In this document: positions 37,279 through 51,331 of the stretch, in pieces
How positions within the stretch are numbered: position 1 is the first letter of the stretch
How the letters are laid out: every line of letters starts with the position of its first letter
From: Monomorium pharaonis
Taxonomy: Eukaryota > Arthropoda > Insecta > Hymenoptera > Formicidae
Assembly (NCBI RefSeq): GCF_013373865.1
Contig: NC_050477.1
Coordinates: 4,734,869 to 4,798,868 of the forward strand
Direction: 5' to 3'
DNA: 64,000 bases
Made by a program: the position numbers and the translations under genes
The notes under the pieces: generated by a model
Database searches by the model: none
What the model was told of the DNA's origin: nothing
The model's input: the letters and a program-made list of their open reading frames with translations, nothing else

Positions 37279-39458
37279 GTGAGTAACGGGCCACCTCGCG
37301 AATGCGTAACTTTTGCGGGAGGGTGGAAGGGGAAATGGTGCGCGCTCTTAATTTTTGATTGCCTTGCGATTTTTTTATTCGCCGACGCACACTCGCGTTG
37401 TTGACGCGGAATCATATTGTATTTGCGCAAGTTTCGCGATTATGTCACTGTGCATATACAACCCTGGCGCCTTATCGTAATTGCCGTTTACGCGTATTTC
37501 TCGACGGTAGGATAAGATGTCTCGTTTCTTACGCATTTCGCGCTTGTCCTTTCCTAAATTAACGATCTAGACGACTTTAATATTGTTGCATATATCGTTA
37601 TTATCGATCGTCGGGTGGAGGCCCGACGTTGAGTTTCCCCGAATTATCTACATGCAACGTTAATGTTGCGCAATATTGTCCAGGGGGTCAACTTAAAACC
37701 GAAGAGATCGTAACACACGATAAATGACCGTTGCGCGAAATAAGAATATCCATAAAAAATCAATGAAGGTCGATACTGCACGCACGGATGCACGCTGGGC
37801 TGCGTGGTGAAACACGGTGGAAAAGGAAGAGAGAAAGAGAGAGAGAGAGAGAGAGACGCGACTGTCTTACTACCTGTTATGCCGGGACCCGTTCCCACGG
37901 TATCCTCGGTTCACGCGTACGTGCGCGCGCGAGCGTGTAGGCGCACCAGGAGGAAGAACAAAGTTATAGAGGCGCACCGCGCCGAATATTGTTCGGCTCT
38001 CGCGCACGCTGCACGCGCGGCCTCGCTAGCTCGAGACTACCAAATATACCGGTTTTTTTTCCCTCGACGAGCGCGTTCAGGGAGCTAGCTGGCCACGATC
38101 CTCTTCGTTTTCTTTTTAGACGCAGGAGCTTAGGAGAGATAGAGATAGGGAGAGAGAAAAAAAAGAAGAAACCTCGCGTCGTTTCCTCCTCGCCTGTCTG
38201 TCTGCCAGCGTGTCACCTCGCCGCTGACGCGGCGCGACGATCTCCGTTCCTTGTAATGGATTTCTCAGGTGACTCGTTTCTCCTCCTTCCTCTCCTCTCT
38301 CCCTCCCGGCAGCAGAATTTCCCATGCGTTGATAAATCCATTAGCGGCCGTTATTCGACGTAATCGGTTTTCCAGGAGGGAATATAAGTCTTATCGCGCG
38401 TCAGAGAGAGAAAAAGGGAGGGAGAGAGAGAGAGAGAGAGAGACATGGGTCTGGGTATCACACTTTAATTACACGACGTAGCCATACGTATATATTCATA
38501 TGTCGTGCGTTATGCCGAGGAGGAGGAGTACGTCCGGTATCTTGCAGTAGCTGTGTGTAGAGGATTAGCCTCGCGCGTTTTGCGTCGCGACGCAAACGAG
38601 GTCGCCGTCCTCGCCTCGCGACAAACAAAACCAGCGAGTAGACGGTACGTACGCGGCGCCCATCTGGCCGCTGCGCGCGCGCGTTGCTTCGCGTGATGCT
38701 AAAATCCCCGCACGCGAGAGATAAATCCTCTCTCCTTTTCTCTCTCTCGTCGAGATCCGAGGAAGAAGATGTCCGAGGAATTTATCGATCGTTGATGCTG
38801 CTCACCGTCGGCTCACTTGACGTCTTAAACCGAGTTTCTTCTCTCTCTCTCTCTCTCTCTCTACTCGAACGGTCCCTTTCTACATAATAATATGCGTCTA
38901 CGCGTTTGGAGAGGCGCCTTTTAGAAACGTGCCGAATTAAGGGTAGACCGTTGTCCAGCGGGGAGCCCGTCCGCCGCGCTATCGGGGCCTTTTCACGGTG
39001 ATCGGTCGAATCTCGGTTGCACGCACGTCGTCGGAGCGAAAGAAGAAGGTGAGTCACGCCAGCTAAAAACCCGTCTAGGGCTCGTTTGTGCGAGCAAAAC
39101 GACGAGGAAACCCCGGTTCGGCGGAAATGAGAGATAAAAGGACTAGGCGTGTATGCGTGCGTGCGTGTGCGGTTTACGTCGGAGCCGGTGGCTCCCCGTG
39201 GCTCGCTTCGCGCGTGACGATGGACAGGTTCGGTAGGTAGACGACGTGGTGTATCTCTGCGTGAACCTGCGTGAGTCACCGACGCTTCTAAAAGTAGTCG
39301 TTGATAAACAGCCTCTTTATGGGCAGGAACGATACGAGGCGGCGACGACGACATCCTTGGTCCATCTCTTCCTCTCTCGTCTCTCTGTCGTGTCGGTACG
39401 TCGGTTCCCTCTCGGCGCCTCCGGTCCCGGATGGGCGGATTTTTCAGAGGAGGGAAAG

Positions 39459-39462
<4 letters not shown>

Positions 39463-39535
<73 letters not shown>
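39463..39535. repeat. (CT)n microsatellite
   Basis: About 36 uninterrupted CT units. Confidence 0.95.
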
Positions 39536-39541
<6 letters not shown>

Positions 39542-40961
39542 CGACCCAACACACTACAGCGCTTTCGGACAGGTAGTCTTTAACTCGGTCCGATGCGGAG
39601 GATCGGTTCGCTTTGAGCTCGGCTCCGCCGTCTCCTCCACGTGTAGAGACGCAATCGCGTGACCACCTATACCCGCCGCGAACGGGTTGAAATTACCTTC
39701 CTGGAAGGAAAGACTCGGCGTTCCCACACCGACGTGTTCGATCGCTCGCCCCTCGCCAATCATTTTGGCCTCCTCCCTCGCCCCCCCTCCCTCCCTCCCT
39801 CTTTCCTCTCTTCGGGGATCTTCGGCGCCCTTTTTGGCAGGCGAGCGCTCGCCTTCGGTTCCAGCGGATGTGTCGTAAGTTCTGCAAGCTTTCTTCTTCC
39901 CACCTCCCCTCCCTCTCCTCCTTCTTCTTCCTTTTCCTCGTGGCTCGCGAGACGCGCGGGATCGTTCTTTTCTTTTTACGAGATATACAGGGAAAAGTAA
40001 TCTTGGCGAACAATGGCGCGCGCGCACACGTCGCTGCCTCGTTGCCTCGTTCGACGGGATCAAGGTCGAGTCTCTCGCGGTCTCGGAACTCGCGATCTTC
40101 TCCCGTGGATTTCCGCACGGAGGGAAAATGGAACGGCGCGGCGCTTTTATATATATATTTATATACGCTCCTCATGAAAGCTCTGCCCCGGAATTTACGA
40201 GCGCGCGGCGGCGGCACAGCCGCCGCCGCCTTCCCCGTTACGTTACGTCCACGCCACTTTGTACCCATATCGTTAGCGCTAACGACGGCGCGTTATTCAG
40301 GCGCTTTATGAGGGCGCTTTAAACCGCGCCGGTCTTCAGCCGCGCCAATCTCGGCCGCTCCTCGTTAAAGCTCAGCTCCCGCAAGCTGCGCTTCTCTCCA
40401 CTTTTTCGCGCCGGATGATCGATATTCCGATCTACTTTGCGACGTACCACCGCGCTCGTCGTGAATTCTAACGAATAAGACGAGAGGACAGAAGTAGGGG
40501 GAGGGAGGGAAGGATCCATTTTTTTGTTCTTGTGATAATGAGACACACGTCTCGTTACGACGCATCTGTATGATCGATGCTGTCGCTTGAGTCCGCGCAG
40601 CGACGCGGTAATAAATTTCGCACCGCCGGCTGCGCGACGGACGGGCTCTCCTCGATTCCCGTCTAACCGTATTTTCGAGAGAGAACGTTAGCTTCTTGCG
40701 ACGAATTTTTTTTTTGCGATCGGCTTAATTGCCACGGAGAGACGCGCGAGTTTATCGCCGCGCAGCTCTTAAGTCGTGAATCCGCGACGATAACGGGGGA
40801 TTTGCAGGGATTAGCAGAGTTCTCCGTAATCCGCGACATTTAAGCTCTGAAAATCAATAGGCGCGAGACTGTGTAAGGATGATTGCTCGAGCAGGTTAAA
40901 TATTCATCGGTGCTCCTATACATTTAAGAAGGCACATTTGCATGCGCTAGATCGTTGCATA

Positions 40962-41509
40962 TGCCGCCCAGGATTTGTAGTTTCGGACTTGAAATTGAAA
41001 CTTGTCGGTAATCGTGTCATCTTGTTACCTTCTCGACTTCTTATTAAAATTTTAGAAGCGTTTTTTTTTTTTTGTAATCCCTTGTGAATAATGCGGAAAA
41101 ATATACTAGACCGTTTAGATAATACATTATTAATATTGTATATTTTTTATTTTTTATCATAATTATAATAAATTTTTATATACACGTACTAATTATCTGA
41201 TGTATACTGAAAACATACGAACGAATTTGTTTTGTATTTGTTATCACATATATTCATGTATTTATAATATAATTTTATGCGTTAAGAATGATAGTTATCT
41301 CGCAATAATAATAATAATAATAATAATATACTTCTAAATAAGAGAAATAATACACGTCAAGAACTTTTAACGATCTCAGACGACTCTCGTCCTTGAGAAC
41401 GGGCGTTATGAGAGAACAGCTGTAAAGTGAAAAGTAGGAATGGCAATAGGCATGAATTACCGATAATACATTTCAATTTCAAGTTGGAAACTACAAATCC
41501 TGGACGGCA
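40962..41509. mobile_element. MITE-like element with ~60-bp inverted arms
   Basis: The left arm has GCCGCCCAGGATTTGTAG, then TTTCGGACTTGAAATTGAAA. The right arm in reverse complement has GCCGTCCAGGATTTGTAG, then TTTCCAACTTGAAATTGAAA. Both arms go on to a shared TCGGTAAT. The core is AT-rich with an AAT run and no coding capacity. It looks like a non-autonomous transposon of about 550 bp. Confidence 0.65.
41303..41328. repeat. (AAT)n microsatellite
   Basis: About eight AAT units, inside the inverted-repeat element. Confidence 0.9.
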
Positions 41510-42994
41510 CTTAGATTCTTGTCGGCGACGCGAGTTAGGCAGGTTCTTTTTTTTCTCCCCGGCGCGTTTTGCCGAGTGAATTTGTATGTCGGTTTCTCTA
41601 ACCGCGTAATTTAACGTAAGTAGACGCTAACGACACGGAGACGGCGGCGGCAGGCAAATGGTGGAAAGTTTCTCGGCGCTGCTCCGTCTAAATGTCTCTC
41701 CCAACTCCCCTCGCGCTCTTCTCCGAAGTGTGCAGAATCGCGTTCGTGGGATTAATCGCGAGCACGTTGCAACATTAACGCTTATAAACATTATCACACG
41801 CGCGTTAACTACGGTTAAGAGTTTCTCGCGCGCGCTAGATTCTCCCGGCAAATTAACCGTGTAAGCCGGATCCTAATAAGCCGCGGACATTTAGCGTCTC
41901 CACCGAGATTCGGTGCGACTTTCGTCCTCCCTGTAAAAACTACATTGTTCGACATTATTTTCAGGTAAACGAGACAGTTCTGTAAAAGAGATTTAAAGCT
42001 ACTCTAACAATAAATGCTCTTTGCTTTCTTGCTTTTCTGTTTTATTAGCCATCGTGCCTCTTTCTTTCTCGCCTCTTTCGTCAATTTTTATCTTTCGATG
42101 GCGAGAGACAGAGGAAGCGAAGCGCACATTGTAGATTAGCCTTTGGAGCTCGGAGAAGAGAGTGGGTAAACAGTGCGCGTCCAGCATCATGCGTTCGACA
42201 TTTCTTTTCTTTTCTTTTCTTTCACCTCTACGAGCCAGCGACTGCGCAGTCACAGATCGCGTGTGCGCTTTCGCGCCGAGTCGCGAGGAGCGTCACTCAA
42301 GTGTAGCGTCGGAACGAAAGCTTCCCGAGCTTTCGCGTCCTGCTCCCTTGCGCCTCTCGTATCGCCATCGTCCGCGTCAGACGCTCGAGGAATGACGCCG
42401 ATTTGCGAGGCGCGCGGTTGACGTAACTCGACGGACGACGAGAAGTAGAGCGAATTAAAAAGATCGAGCGTGCTCGCGCTCGACCTCCTCCTCCTCCTCC
42501 TCCTTCTCCTCGCGCGAGAAAGTCAATTCGCGTTTCAGACGGCGCGTCGTCGTCCCCGTGACTTATCCTTAACCGTGTCAACCCGGCCGAGAAAAAGGCG
42601 TACAAAAGCCGAGACACGTACAATCCACGGGGTTGGGTATGGTAGGCAGCGAAAACAACAGAGCTGGAAGCCCCGCCGATGTCCGTTTCCCTCGATTCCG
42701 GGACACGCGGCTAACTGTAAAAATATCGGGGACGTCCTAATCTTCCGTGAAACTACAACTATATTCGGTGGCGCAGGTTACCGCAGGTGTCTCGCAGCGC
42801 CGCGGGCCGTCTTCCTCGCCAGCATGAATCTTTCATGAGGCCTCCTCCTCTCCCCCCCCCCCCTCTCTCTGTCTCTCCTTTTCTTTCACGGGGCCATATA
42901 GATGCACCTTCACTTTTGCCCGAGCCGATGTCTTTCGAAAGGCTCTCGCGCTTTACGCGCGGCGGCGAGCCCTTCTTTGATACGGCAAGAGAGC

Positions 42995-43000
<6 letters not shown>

Positions 43001-43025
<25 letters not shown>
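43001..43025. repeat. (GT)n microsatellite
   Basis: About twelve GT units. Confidence 0.9.
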
Positions 43026-45634
43026 ATACCTCTAGGCTCAGCCCCGCGGACACACGCGCGATATCCCGTCTTCGCACACGTTAAATATTAGCTTTTCGCG
43101 AAAGCCGTACGAGCCGGTGCTCGGTCGCAGCGAGATGTAAAACTCGCGCGAAAGCGATGTATATCCGTCGAATTGTTGAGGAGGAGGAAGTTCTCCTCGA
43201 TCGCCTCCCGGCGCTTAATATAATTTTCGCTTTTATCTTGTATACTTTTTACTTTCACTTGAATTGTTCTTCGCCGATTCCCACCTGATTCTCCTAGAAT
43301 AATGGCTCGTAACGCGCGCGCGCGCGTAGCCGTCCGGTTTTCACCTTGACGATCTTATCGCGGGCGTTAACGATTAAACGAGAGGACCATGCTACTGGGT
43401 GGGGTCGTCGCGACTTGTCGCGAGATCTACCTATCGGGGAAACGAGCCGTCTCTGATCTTCGCCTGTTTCTTTCGTCGGGGGCTGCGTCCTCGCTTCGCC
43501 GGGGACATCCGCCCCCTCTGTCTCGCGGTGCCTCCTCACCTGCTGCAACGCGGCGACGACGGCCTTTGCAGCCTCGCGGCTGCCTGGTTGGCGAACGGTG
43601 AACAAGGCCGACCACTTTGCCGCATGTAACTTTTACTTATTTCTGCGCACTTACGTTTCACTCACGGCTGGACCATTAATCACGGTGCGCAAACGTTGTC
43701 GGGGGATACCGTTGCAAACGTCGGAGGAGCTTAACGAGCGAGCGGAGAAAAGGCGGAGAGGAGGACAGCGCACGCGGGGTTGTGTGCTGCTTTCCGGAAA
43801 ACGCGACTGCGGAAACTTTAAAGCTCCCACGGACCTCTAATTGCATCATAATTCATGCAAAACCGTCCGTCCGTTCGACGAGCGGCCGCGGTAGCTCTCT
43901 GCTCCTCCCTCCTTTTCTTTCTCTTTCCCTTACGGGAGCGGAAAAGCGAACAGGTTGCGAGGCCTCGGACGGGACTTGTGCTGACTGCAAAACGTTGACG
44001 ATTTTTGTCCTCCGGTGAAAGCCGACGCGAGAGAGACAAGTGTGTCGCGGACTTGTCTCCCGCGTAGAGAGAAAAAAGAAAAGAAGAGGTGACTACAAAA
44101 GCGACGTGGTAACCCCGATGCGTGGTTCCGAGGAATGAGAAAAAAAGTGCGTCGCGACAAAAGCGCGCGTCGCAACGATACAATGAAATCGCGTGGCTAA
44201 CTGCTTCTTCTCCCCTACTACGATCTACTACGCGCGCGCGCGACAAATAACAGAATTCACCAACCATAGAGCTGCGGCCGCAAAAACTGGAAACTGACGT
44301 TTCCCTCCATCCCCGCGCGCGCGCGAGAAAGAGACCCGTGGGATAGTTGGGCGAATAGCGTTGTTGTTACGGATAGAGGAGAGGCCGTCGTAGGTTTAGT
44401 AGAAACCGGTCGGACTAGGCTAAACGCGAGGATCGACCGCGAGCACTTTCCCGTTAACTGCCTATCCGTTCCAGTTTTTCACGCCCGTGTGATATCGCGC
44501 GCGCGTTGTCGTAATGCGTAATACACGCTGCAACGCGCGCGCGCGCGCACTGCTTTATTGCATCTTGCAGCAATTACGAATCTCATTTAGATGTCGGTGT
44601 CGCTCCGGTCCACTTTCGCATTTGCGCTAAAACCGAGCGCGAGGGAGACCGAGGGGGAAGTGGGAAGGGGGACACCTGCCGTTGATCCGCGCGTCACGTG
44701 CGGAGCAAGATGATCCCGAATGGATTTCTCGGGAAAAACCGCCTTCTTTCCCCCCTTCCCGTTTATCGACGCGGCGATTCGCGGGAAAGGTGAAAATAGA
44801 GTATCAGCGCGATTTCTTTTCAACTTGTAAATATTCCATGCCGTATCCGGCTTTCGCATTACATGGAGCGTCGGTTCCTGAATTTTTAACCGGCACGCGA
44901 GATATCGTAACCGCGCGAACCGTTACGACATTATTACTCTCTTCCTCCCCCTTCCCTTCTCATCGCGGCGTTTTTTTGTTTTTTTTTTCGTCGATTTCGG
45001 CGAATTGTCTTGGTCTTCGCGGATTTTCCCCTCGGCGCAAGCGACGACGCGTGGAACACACGAATTGGTGTCCGACGCGTGAAACACGCACGCGCGCGCG
45101 CACGCGGTTTCACGCTTGATCCGGCGCGCGGTTTCACGCGTCGCTCCCGCGGCCACCCGCTTTCACGTTACGCAAAACATCACTCCGGTCTCTTCGCCGA
45201 GTCCGTCGACGAACGGCGCTTGCGATTTTTGTAGCTCGCGCGAGCTTTTTGTTACTCTTTTCTTTCCTAGCGGTCAGCTTTCGAGGACGGCGCGGCGCCG
45301 CGGCCCGTTATGACGAAACGAACCGCTCGATCATTCCGGCTCGGCGCCACCGATTTGCGGTGACACTCTGCTTTTCTTCCCTTCTTTCTCACTTCCCCCC
45401 TCTTTGTTCTCCCTCTTTTCTCTCTTTCGACGTCCAACAAGTGACGATCGTGACGTTGCAAGAGAGCGCGTTGAGAAAATACCGCAGAGATTTATTTACA
45501 CGTAACGGGAGCGCAGTTGACGGTTGATCTTGGGACGTAATACGTAACTTTCTGATCGCGTCGCTAGGTAATAGAAACGAGTTTTGCAGCTGCGGATTCT
45601 ACTACATACGCGAAAATTTGTTTCTCTTTTTCAG

Positions 45635-45809
45635 AAGCCAGATTATCGTGCTGACGTTATAGAGGCGCTCCATAGAGGAGCTCTGTGGCCGCGAGTGAAG
45701 GAAAGGTGTTCGGAGCGACCGCTAAGAGGAAGTCGTCTCTCTCTCTCTTTCTCGCGAAGCGTGAAAGGGGGAGGAAAAAAAAAAGGGAAGAGGCCGTAAG
45801 CATCGTAAG
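45635..45809 (+). other. 5'UTR portion of the MICAL-like start exon
   Basis: The acceptor TTTCTCTTTTTCAG ends at 45634, with an excellent pyrimidine tract. The 175 bases up to the ATG at 45810 show no continuous frame joined to the CH domain, so they are untranslated leader. Confidence 0.6.
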
Positions 45810-48800
45810 ATGGGCGAGAGACGCGGTACGAAGGCGCTGGAGCTTTGGTGCCGTCGGATAACCGACGGTTATCCGGGTGTAAACGTGCAAAACATGACCA
45901 CCTCCTGGAGAGACGGACTCGCCTTCTGCGCCATGATTCATCACTTTCGGCCGGACCTCATGTAAGTTTATAGCGAGTATGTAATCGCCGTTGTAACCGC
46001 GGTAAATATCTCGGGGGGAGAGAAAAAGAGAGAGAGAGAGAGAGAGAGACGAGATATTATATTACGCGGATAACGACGTGAAATCATTTTTCCACCGTTT
46101 ATCGGGCGTGAATTTTATTGCTGCGCTCTTTCCCCCGGACGGTAATAATCCGTGGGAAACGATCGACGCCAATCGTCGATCGTGTTGTAACGTGCTCTTA
46201 AAAAGTGCGATTTAATCCGCACATCGCGCTCGATTCTTGACGCGGCTTTGAATTGTCCTCGTTAAGCCGATTGTCTCGTAAATTAAGCGAGAGAGAGAGA
46301 GAACCTCCCTCGAGTGCTTGTGCGCCTCATCATCCGACTTGGCTGTGTTTCATCTTAATTATGCGTAAATTAAGTAACAGAGAGCTCGGGTCCTCACGCG
46401 TCTCGTCCGACTTGGTCGTATTTCATCTTAATTGGGTGCCATTGGACGATTCTCGCCGGGTTCTTTTTATTCGTTATTTCAACACGATTATCTCACGATT
46501 AGGTGTTACACATTAGGCGAGCTGGGAAGTAATGCTTTTTATAAATAAATATAAATGGCGTTTTTGTTAATGTAATGCATTAATTATTCAATTATTTAAT
46601 TTCTTAATTCCTTCCCTCTCGAAGAAGCTTTTATTCTGCAGCTTGATGCTGCGCAAAATTAGAAAGTGATCACAGAAAATAATGGCGGCTCCATTACCGA
46701 ATAAGCAATAAATTATATTAAACGGAATGACATAATATTTCCATCGTTTGTAGTGAACGATATTATTATCCGAGATCCCCCCCAATATAAGGTGTAACAA
46801 GAAAAAGTTGAAAAATTTGTCTTGGTATCCAAACACTTTTAGTGCCCGAGGAATTATTGAGATACCCGGGAATCTCTGGGGATCCGAAAGATGCAAAGAT
46901 CCGGAGATTCCGACGCATCTCCGACGAATTGTCCCCCTTCACAGTAATCCCAGGATTTCGCGTCGCCGGCGCTCTCTCGGGCGGCGAAGGAAGGTCCTTC
47001 TAAAAATAGAAGTTCAGTGAATTGACGATCGATAAAGCAACAGCAGCCTGCACCCATCACGCGGGGGGGGGAGGGGGGAGGGGGGGAGGGGATGTGGCCC
47101 CGGTGTTTTATAGGTGATAACGGAATGCAGAGACCGGGGAATTGTGTCGCGTTACGCAATATGATCGGCGGTCTCGGGGGGTCCTCGGTATTTCCTTCGA
47201 CAGCTTCGCTCTCTTTCTCCCTCGGAAATATTCTGCTCTTGACCGTGTTCGATAGTGTCTTCGAAACATTTTTCGTTAAATTACAGTCCGTCGACGATAC
47301 GTGTTAACCCAGTTCCATATTGCATAACGGCGGGGCTCAATGTGTCACGGAATGTAACCTGCTTTCTTCACCAGTCGGACGCGATCAACCTACCCGCTGT
47401 CGGCGTTTGCACTTCTTCACCGAATAATAAAATTCATTTCGATTTGAAGTTTCAATTTCGAGAGAAAGAAATCGACAACAACCACGAGATGTTTGAGTCG
47501 GCGACGTTTGTTTTTTTTTTTTTCCTTCCGCGTATCACTCTTTTGAACGGATAATCGATAAACCGGGGGGCAAAACGCCGGACAGCATCGCGGACGTTGT
47601 AGAGATTTGTCTTCAATTATTCATGAAGACAACACCTCGAGCTTTCCTGGCGGCCGTCCAAATAAATATCCCCTTGGTGCTCGAAAACATGCTGATAATT
47701 ATTGCAATTCGTTCGATACGTTAACGCGAGCGAATAAACAACAGAATACATTTGTGCCGCTTGCATACACGTGCCACGGAAAATCTTCGCGGGGAAAATC
47801 GCAACGTTCGCGCGATTAATTTTTCGATAAGATTAATAATTTTGCGGCTTATTGCGATTTTGAAATAACATTTGAGTTATAAATCGCGAGGAGGATTCAC
47901 TCGCTCTCCTCGTATCCCCGATATACACGTCGTGCGATAAGATGTGTTCTGTTACAGATTAAATGGCGTTTTTAAAAGGAAATGTGCTCTTGTGTTCGTC
48001 GAAATAAGAGATCCCATCCCACGGCCTTTCTTTATCGTCTTTCTACGAAAAGCCTCTTCGTTCCGGCTTCTTATCGAGGTTCATCCTATCCACTTCGGTT
48101 TTGTGTCAGATAGAATTAGATACTTTCGCAGTTTGATAGACGCAATATACACACACACACACACGCGCGCGCGCGCGCGTCTTTATCCGCCTTTATCTAC
48201 CTCGACGAGATGGAGAACGTCGTTTTTAAAAATTATTTGAAGAGGTATATATTAAAAAGAAAAAAGTCGCGAGAGGAAAAGCGAGACGTTCTCTTTGTAG
48301 GCAGAGATGTTTGTTCGATGTACGAGTATTCCCTTCAGAAGAGTTCGCTCCAATAGTCAAGGTCTCACGACAGAGGGAATTCGCTTTTTATCGCGAACGA
48401 GAGATCGTTGCGGGGCCATTCTTCATTTCTCCTCCTCTTATTGTCTCGGTCAGTCGCCGGCAAAATCTACTCGGACGTAACGCGGCGGGGTGCAATAAAA
48501 CGGCGAGAAGTTTTCCTTTATTACCTTCCGTTCTCGCGGCGCGAAACGAAATTTCCTCCCTTTTTTTCTGTCTTTCGCTCTCCTATCCCCTCCTTCTCCC
48601 TTTCAAAGCGAAACTTCGGAAACTTCACGTCGAGTTATTTTAACTCTTCCGACGAAAGACAAAGAGATTCCGTGTCGCGAAACGCGTATATAATGTTCCC
48701 CTGATGGTTATTGTCTGAGTATCCGCGTTTGAAAATTAAGGAGATCGCGTCTCGGTCGAGATGTCTTATTGTGTCGGGCAGGCACTTCGCGAGTCGCGAA

Positions 48801-49590
48801 TTAAGAAGTGCCGGGTACAGAGAATAGTCCGGAAGAGGCGAGTCACGTGAGAATATCTGGGCGATCTCCGACGCGAGTGAAAGTGAAACCCACAGGCACA
48901 GGTGTGCACCCTAAATAACCGATCGGCGAGGAGGCAGCTCATAGAGGGGATCTTTGGTAAAATCCGTCAGGGATTACGTTAATTCTATATATATGTATAT
49001 AATAGATGCGCGCACGAGATATATAGGCGCGAGAATTTATGGGTACAACGCGCGCGCGATGCGCGTTTGAACTTTCGCTCGCTCGCTCGCAGCATTGCGT
49101 TGAAAATTGCGGCTGATGCCGCGCGATAATGCGACTCCAACGCTATCTCCGCGTTGTTGGATATCATTCGTTTCAGCTTAGCGCGATTTCTCGCGCGATG
49201 TGTAACGTCGCCGCGCTAGATTTCCATCCTACAAGAGCGGAGATCTCGCGAGACCTCACGGCGATTTATATAGCGCGGAATGACGTGCACGCCCGCGAAT
49301 GAAATATCACCGATATAAGCCGAAAGACGAGTCGACCCTCGTGGTGGTCCTTTTGCGGCTGCGACAGAGAAGGAGATGAGGACTGGGGAGACGAGAATAA
49401 AAGGGGTGTGGGTGTGGCACCGGCCCGGTGGAACTCTGACTCATCGTGACCTCGTCCCGGTGAGATGAGAGACCGTCGTCGTCCATCAGATCCCGAATTT
49501 ATCGCGACGAGTTGTGAGACGAGTCAGGAGCCAGGAGATTATTACAGGAGGAATCGAAGAAACGATATCCCATTGTCTGTGTTATTGGCG

Positions 49591-49626
<36 letters not shown>

Positions 49627-51331
49627 CGTTCTCGATACAGATCACTTGGAATTTCACGCCGCTTCGATATCCCTGTAACATAATCACGACGCAATTTCGC
49701 AATTCTGGAATCTCCGGACGTGTGCAACAATGCGCGAGCGAGGGGAGTGAGTGACGCGTCGATTTCACGCTCTACATAAATCGTAACAAAAGTTTCAACA
49801 TTTCGCCATGCGCGCGGGGGTTGCCCATATCGCGCTATCAATCGAGCAGCCGAACTCGAGCGTCGAACAGGTGCTCATCTTCCGACCTAGAATTTCAAGT
49901 ATTACTTCAACCGCCGGGCGAATACGGCCTGTGCCGATATCGATTTACCTAAAAGTGGAGCGCTCGTGGAGCCCGACGTTATAGACAGTTGCGTCAAAAA
50001 AAAAGAAAAAAAATGGTCATCGACGCGTCGTCGAAAAAAAAAAAAAAGGAAGCGTCAGGACCGACTGGTAATCCTGTCCACGATAATCTACTGTAAATTA
50101 CAGGGAAGAAGGACACGCTTGTCCGCCGAGTAGAAGCCGCGATATTGCATTTTCGGCATCCGAGGTTTTCGATTATACCGCCGTTTTCCGATCGGCACTT
50201 AAGCTCCCCTTTCAGGCTTTTTGATCCTCGGTCACCTCTCTTTGAAAGTGCCCCTCTGAATAGATGCCGAGACGCCGGGGAAATTCCGTCGGCAATATCG
50301 CGGCTTTACTACGAGCCGCGGCAAGTCGGACGGTGGGAGCGTCTGAAACGAGCTCCTCTTAATTTCGTTCATTTCCGTTTAATCAGAATTCCATTACGAT
50401 TTCATTTCTTTTTAAATAATGCACATCTCGATGAAACGGCCGCCGTCGTCTCTCCTCGTGGCTCACGCGCGGAGATGAATTACACATTCGTTTTGGCACC
50501 TTTTCACTCAGCGCGAGAATTTAACTCGCCGTCACATTCCCCGATGCCATCTGCTGATGGCGGTCGCCTACACACGTTTGTATCTCGATACACATACGTC
50601 GCATACGGCACGACCTCGATAAGTTGGAAAATCGTACGCGTGTGTCTGTGTGTCTGTGTGTGTGTGTGTCGCCTGTAAAAATCATAAAGTTTTCTTTTTT
50701 TATTTCGCGGCTTCATTCCTATTCGATATTCAGCGTCACATCCGCCGTCTATTTTTCAGTTTTATTAAGAGGGCTATAATCTTCGCTCGTCCTTTCTCTT
50801 TAATAAGGACTCGGGGGAGTATACTTAACCGCGTCTACAACGAATCGCATATTCAGCGCTTATTTATACTCGCACTTAATGAAAAAAGCGATTCTTTGTA
50901 CCATACACGCCCACACCCACACACACACGCGCGCGCGCGCGCGCGCCGGATAATCAGCGGTCTGATTTATTCAGGGATTCCTTTTTACGCATTCGACGTT
51001 TTATCGAGTGGCCTTCGAAGGGAATAAATGTGACCGAGGGAGGGATCGCGGGCCGAGTGGGGTAACCGATAGTAGAAGATTAATCCTCCTTAGCGGGAGA
51101 GATAAAAAAAAAACTCACGGGGGTCGTTCCCGTCTTCGCCTTTCTGTTACAGCGACTTCAACAGCCTGAACAAGGACGATGTGTACGGGAACAACGAGCT
51201 GGCTTTCACGACGGCCGAGCAGCACCTCGGGATCCCCGCGCTCCTGGACGCCGAGGACATGGCGTCCTGCACGGTGCCCGATCGATTGTCCATTCTCACC
51301 TACCTCTCGCAATTTTACCAAACTTTCGGAG
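45810..51331 (+). CDS. MICAL-like exons 1-2: calponin-homology domain
   Basis: Exon 45810-45961 (donor CAT|GTAAGT) and exon 51153-51331 (acceptor TGTTACAG, donor GAG|GTGAGT) join in phase 2 within an Ile codon. The protein starts MGERRGTKALELWCRR, then WRDGLAFCAMIHHFRPDLI, FNSLNKDDVYGNNELAF, and AEQHLGIPALLDAEDM, ending LSILTYLSQFYQTFGG. WRDGLAFCAMIH and the LGIPxLLDAEDM block are hallmarks of the type-2 CH domain of the MICAL family. Confidence 0.95.

Larger units (their letters stand above)
37279..45634 (+). other. Probable first intron of the MICAL-like gene
   Basis: No coding exon recognised. The stretch contains a long CT run (39463-39535), an inverted-repeat element (40962-41509), an AAT run (41303-41328), a GT run (43001-43025) and several CpG-rich blocks that could hold alternative promoters. 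Confidence 0.4.
45962..51152 (+). other. MICAL-like intron between CH exons
   Basis: No further exon seen. It holds a GA run near 46027-46049, a G-rich tract at 47061-47091, CA/CG alternation near 48150-48180 and a CT run at 49593-49624. Confidence 0.6.

Noticed and set aside
38782..39552. 256-codon minus-strand open frame
   Set aside because: It starts in the GA side of the CT microsatellite (Arg-Glu run), and the rest has no domain or splice-site logic.
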